A stretch of 7,236 nt of DNA from Actinomycetota bacterium (GTDB lineage Bacteria; Actinomycetota; Humimicrobiia; Humimicrobiales; Humimicrobiaceae). The position numbers were made by a program, and so were the translations under genes. Below, one piece after another: positions 4,967 to 7,236 of the stretch. The stretch spans positions 1 through 7,236 of the forward strand of contig JAMCSM010000003.1 in assembly GCA_023380915.1 (NCBI GenBank), read 5' to 3'. Under the pieces are notes generated by a model. That model did no database searches. It was not told the DNA's origin and worked only from the letters and a program-made list of their open reading frames with translations. The first letter of the stretch is position 1, and every line of letters starts with the position of its first letter.

Positions 4967-7236
4967 ATGGATGAAATTAAAGGTTCCAAAAATACGGAAA
5001 TAAAAAACAGGGCAGCTGGCCCGGATTTGTTGAGAGAGACAGAAGATTATTACAACAATAAAGTTTTGAATTTATCCCGTAATGCAATAAAAGTTCTGGA
5101 GAAAAGATATCTTAAAAGGGATGAAGAAGGTGTATTGCTGGAAACTCCAAAAGAAATGTTTATCAGGGTGGCCCGCAATATTTCTTGGGCTGAAAGAAAT
5201 TACGGGAAACCTCCAGAAGAGATAAAAGAAATCGAGAAGCAGTTTTTCGATATAATGGCGGAGCTTGATTTTCTTCCAAATTCTCCGACGCTGATGAATG
5301 CCGGTAAAGAACTTCAGCAGCTTGCGGCATGCTTTGTCCTGCCGGTCGGAGATTCAATGGAAAAGATTTTCGAGGCTTTGAAAGAAACTGCTTTGATACA
5401 AAAATCAGGGGGAGGTGTCGGTTATTCATTTTCACATATAAGGCCAAAAAATGATGTGGTTCTTTCTACGAAGGGAGTTTCAAGCGGGCCGATATCATTT
5501 ATGACTGTTTTTAACGCAGCTACAGATACGATAAAACAGGGGGGTACAAGAAGAGGTGCAAATATGGGTATATTGAGAGTCGACCATCCTGATATTCTTG
5601 ATTTTATTACTGCAAAAGAAGATAATTCAAAACTTACAAATTTCAATCTTTCCGTTGGTGTTACGGAAACATTCATGAAAGCTGTAGAAAATAATGATGA
5701 GTATGATGTCATCAACCCCAGAACCAAAGAAGTTCAAACCAGGTATAAAGCCAGGGAAGTTTTTAAAAATATAGTTTATCATGCATGGAAAAATGGTGAT
5801 CCCGGAATCGTGTTCCTTGACAGGCTGAACAGGGATAATCCTACGCCAAATGCAGGGGTTATTGAAAGTACCAATCCCTGCGTGACAGGAGAGATGTTTA
5901 TTTCAACTGACCAGGGATTTATAAAAGCCAAAGAGTTATATAGCAAGATTGAAAATGGCGAGAATATTAAACTGTGTTTTGATAAGCGGGCTTTAGATTA
6001 TAAGATTTCACAAAGAATTGAAAATTCAGAATTAGAAATTTTTGAAAGCGAAAATATAAAAGCATGGAATAGGGGTCTGAAAGATGCTTATAGATTAAGG
6101 ACTTATTCAGGTTATGAAGTTGAAGCTACATCGGAACATAAAATCCTGACCATTTCGGGTTATAAGGTAATTAAGGATTTAAAAAAAGATGACGAGGTTT
6201 TAATCCAATCATTTGGAAAGTTTAAATTTAATAAAAAAATATTTTTAAATGGCAAAGTTAAGGCATTGAACAATTTAACTACCAGAAAAATATTGAATTT
6301 ACCGGAGTATTGGAGTAAGGAATTAGGGGAAATTCTGGGCTGGCTGATTGGCGATGGCTGGATCAGGGATGATAGAGTCGGATTTACATTTGGAAAAGAA
6401 GATAGTGAAATTATATCTTATTTTAATAATATAATCAGTAATTGGTATAATTATAGGGTAAAAGAAATTGTCAGAGAAAATGGAGTTACTCATCTTTCAT
6501 TTCATTCCAAAGCATTTATTCAATTCTTTAAAGAATTAGGTGTTAAAGTTTGTAAATCTGTTGAAAAGCAGGTTCCTATTAGCCTGTTTAATGCTCCTCG
6601 GGAAGCCGTTATTGGATTTTTGCAAGGTATTTTCAGTTCTGATGGAAATATCGATGATACTGATGGTACTATTAAAATTAGTTCATCTTCAGAAACCTTA
6701 TTGAAAGGTATTCAGGTACTTTTATTAAATTTTGGTATTAAATCCAATATTTTGAGCAGAAAATATTCTTTTTCAAAAAATTTTTCTTATGTCAGGAAAA
6801 ATGGAGAAGAAAAAAATTACAGATCTGCATCAGACAATTATTTTGAGTTGTTCATATCCGGTGGTATTTCGAAGAAAAGATTTCAAAGTGAAATAGGATT
6901 TTTACTGAAAAGAAAGAATAAACTGCTCGGGTCTTTTAAGTTTGAAAAACTTTCGCCTGAAAATTATTATAATAAGTTCATAGATAAAGTTGAAAGTATT
7001 GAATTTACAGGTAAGAAAGAAGTTTTTGATTTTAATGAACCAATCAGTAATTCTTTTATTGCAAATGGGATAATTGTAAGAAACTGTGGTGAACAGCCTC
7101 TTTTGCCTTACGAAGCTTGTAACCTGGGATCCATAAATCTTGCTCACATGGTAATGGAGGAAGATGGAACAGTAAAAGTAGATTATGAAAAACTAAAAAG
7201 AGTTATTCATACATCGGTAAGATTTTTAGATGATGT
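4967..7236 (+). CDS. nrdJ: Class II (adenosylcobalamin-dependent) ribonucleoside-diphosphate reductase, intein-containing, 3' truncated by the window
   Basis: NrdJ reduces ribonucleotides to deoxyribonucleotides using a thiyl radical generated from adenosylcobalamin, without an oxygen-dependent partner subunit. The ATG at 4967 has AAGGGG five bases upstream. The N-terminal 304 codons include FLPNSPTLMNAG, the redox cysteine C122 (AACFVLP), SGGGVGYSFS and GGTRRGANMG, and end in ESTNP. An in-frame 402-residue intein follows, and the host then resumes with CGEQPLLPYEACNLGSINL. C707 (305 after splicing) is the radical cysteine and E709 its partner, with N303 on the other side of the intein. C718 (316 after splicing) should pair with C122. 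The short N-terminus leaves no room for an ATP-cone. The gene runs off the window at codon 757. Its promoter carries paired NrdR boxes. Family assignment is secure; only the missing C-terminus is uncertain. Confidence 0.95.
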   Translation, partial: MDEIKGSKNTEIKNRAAGPDLLRETEDYYNNKVLNLSRNAIKVLEKRYLKRDEEGVLLETPKEMFIRVARNISWAERNYGKPPEEIKEIEKQFFDIMAELDFLPNSPTLMNAGKELQQLAACFVLPVGDSMEKIFEALKETALIQKSGGGVGYSFSHIRPKNDVVLSTKGVSSGPISFMTVFNAATDTIKQGGTRRGANMGILRVDHPDILDFITAKEDNSKLTNFNLSVGVTETFMKAVENNDEYDVINPRTKEVQTRYKAREVFKNIVYHAWKNGDPGIVFLDRLNRDNPTPNAGVIESTNPCVTGEMFISTDQGFIKAKELYSKIENGENIKLCFDKRALDYKISQRIENSELEIFESENIKAWNRGLKDAYRLRTYSGYEVEATSEHKILTISGYKVIKDLKKDDEVLIQSFGKFKFNKKIFLNGKVKALNNLTTRKILNLPEYWSKELGEILGWLIGDGWIRDDRVGFTFGKEDSEIISYFNNIISNWYNYRVKEIVRENGVTHLSFHSKAFIQFFKELGVKVCKSVEKQVPISLFNAPREAVIGFLQGIFSSDGNIDDTDGTIKISSSSETLLKGIQVLLLNFGIKSNILSRKYSFSKNFSYVRKNGEEKNYRSASDNYFELFISGGISKKRFQSEIGFLLKRKNKLLGSFKFEKLSPENYYNKFIDKVESIEFTGKKEVFDFNEPISNSFIANGIIVRNCGEQPLLPYEACNLGSINLAHMVMEEDGTVKVDYEKLKRVIHTSVRFLDD
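5879..7084 (+). other. Intein with LAGLIDADG homing endonuclease, inserted before the NrdJ radical cysteine
   Basis: The intein is 402 residues, in frame, with no stop codon. It begins with Cys1 (CVTGEMFI), has the block B motif TSEH (intein residues 84-87), and ends with VFDFNEP, SFIANGIIV, then Arg-Asn, before host Cys+1. The endonuclease has two LAGLIDADG-type helices, LGWLIGDGW and FLQGIFSSDG, with acidic residues at intein positions 159 and 255, 96 residues apart. It looks intact and could be an active homing enzyme. The ends are set by the conserved host motif NP-CGEQPL, which reads through once the insert is removed. The penultimate residue is Arg where His is usual, although Asn402 and Cys+1 are intact. 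Base composition resembles the host, so transfer is not obviously recent. Confidence 0.94.

Noticed and set aside
5163..5727. Two minus-strand reading frames of 94 and 101 codons
   Set aside because: They are antisense to the well-supported NrdJ N-terminal half and have no family features.

Overview
The window is AT-rich DNA with short intergenic spacers and Shine-Dalgarno-type starts, so it is bacterial. It contains a class II (B12-dependent) ribonucleotide reductase, a stand-alone homocysteine methyltransferase domain, a sensor-less GGDEF/HD-GYP protein and a c-di-GMP-II riboswitch. Together these suggest an anaerobe or facultative anaerobe that uses cobalamin and c-di-GMP. A 31-codon bS22-like (AURKAIP1/COX24-type) peptide is best known from Actinobacteria, while the riboswitch class is best known from Clostridia. 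A low-GC actinobacterial lineage or a Firmicute-like organism both fit, and the sequence alone does not decide.

Layout. At 1-249 is the tail of a chymotrypsin-fold serine protease, followed by a strong bidirectional hairpin terminator (267-309). On the minus strand, 499-1122 encodes a membrane-anchored or secreted CAP/SCP-domain (YkwD-like) protein. Its long leader holds a c-di-GMP-II aptamer (1288-1363) followed by two terminator hairpins in series (1201-1232 and 1142-1170). Facing the other way is a GGDEF plus HD-GYP protein (1680-2822) that should make and possibly degrade c-di-GMP. Its upstream region holds a 17-bp inverted repeat next to a perfect -10 box. Next come a DUF985 cupin (2919-3455) and, convergent with it, a two-gene minus-strand unit: a tiny bS22-like ribosomal peptide (4412-4507) and a homocysteine S-methyltransferase domain protein (3469-4395), with a promoter at 4573-4601.

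Divergent from that unit is nrdJ (4967 to beyond the window end). Its promoter carries two NrdR boxes 32 bp apart. The gene is interrupted by a 402-residue intein with a LAGLIDADG endonuclease domain, inserted directly before the thiyl-radical cysteine, so no active reductase can form until the intein splices out. The intein's penultimate residue is Arg instead of the usual His.

Two themes link the genes: a local c-di-GMP module (enzyme and riboswitch-controlled envelope protein, divergently arranged) and cobalamin-related metabolism (NrdJ, MetH-like domain).
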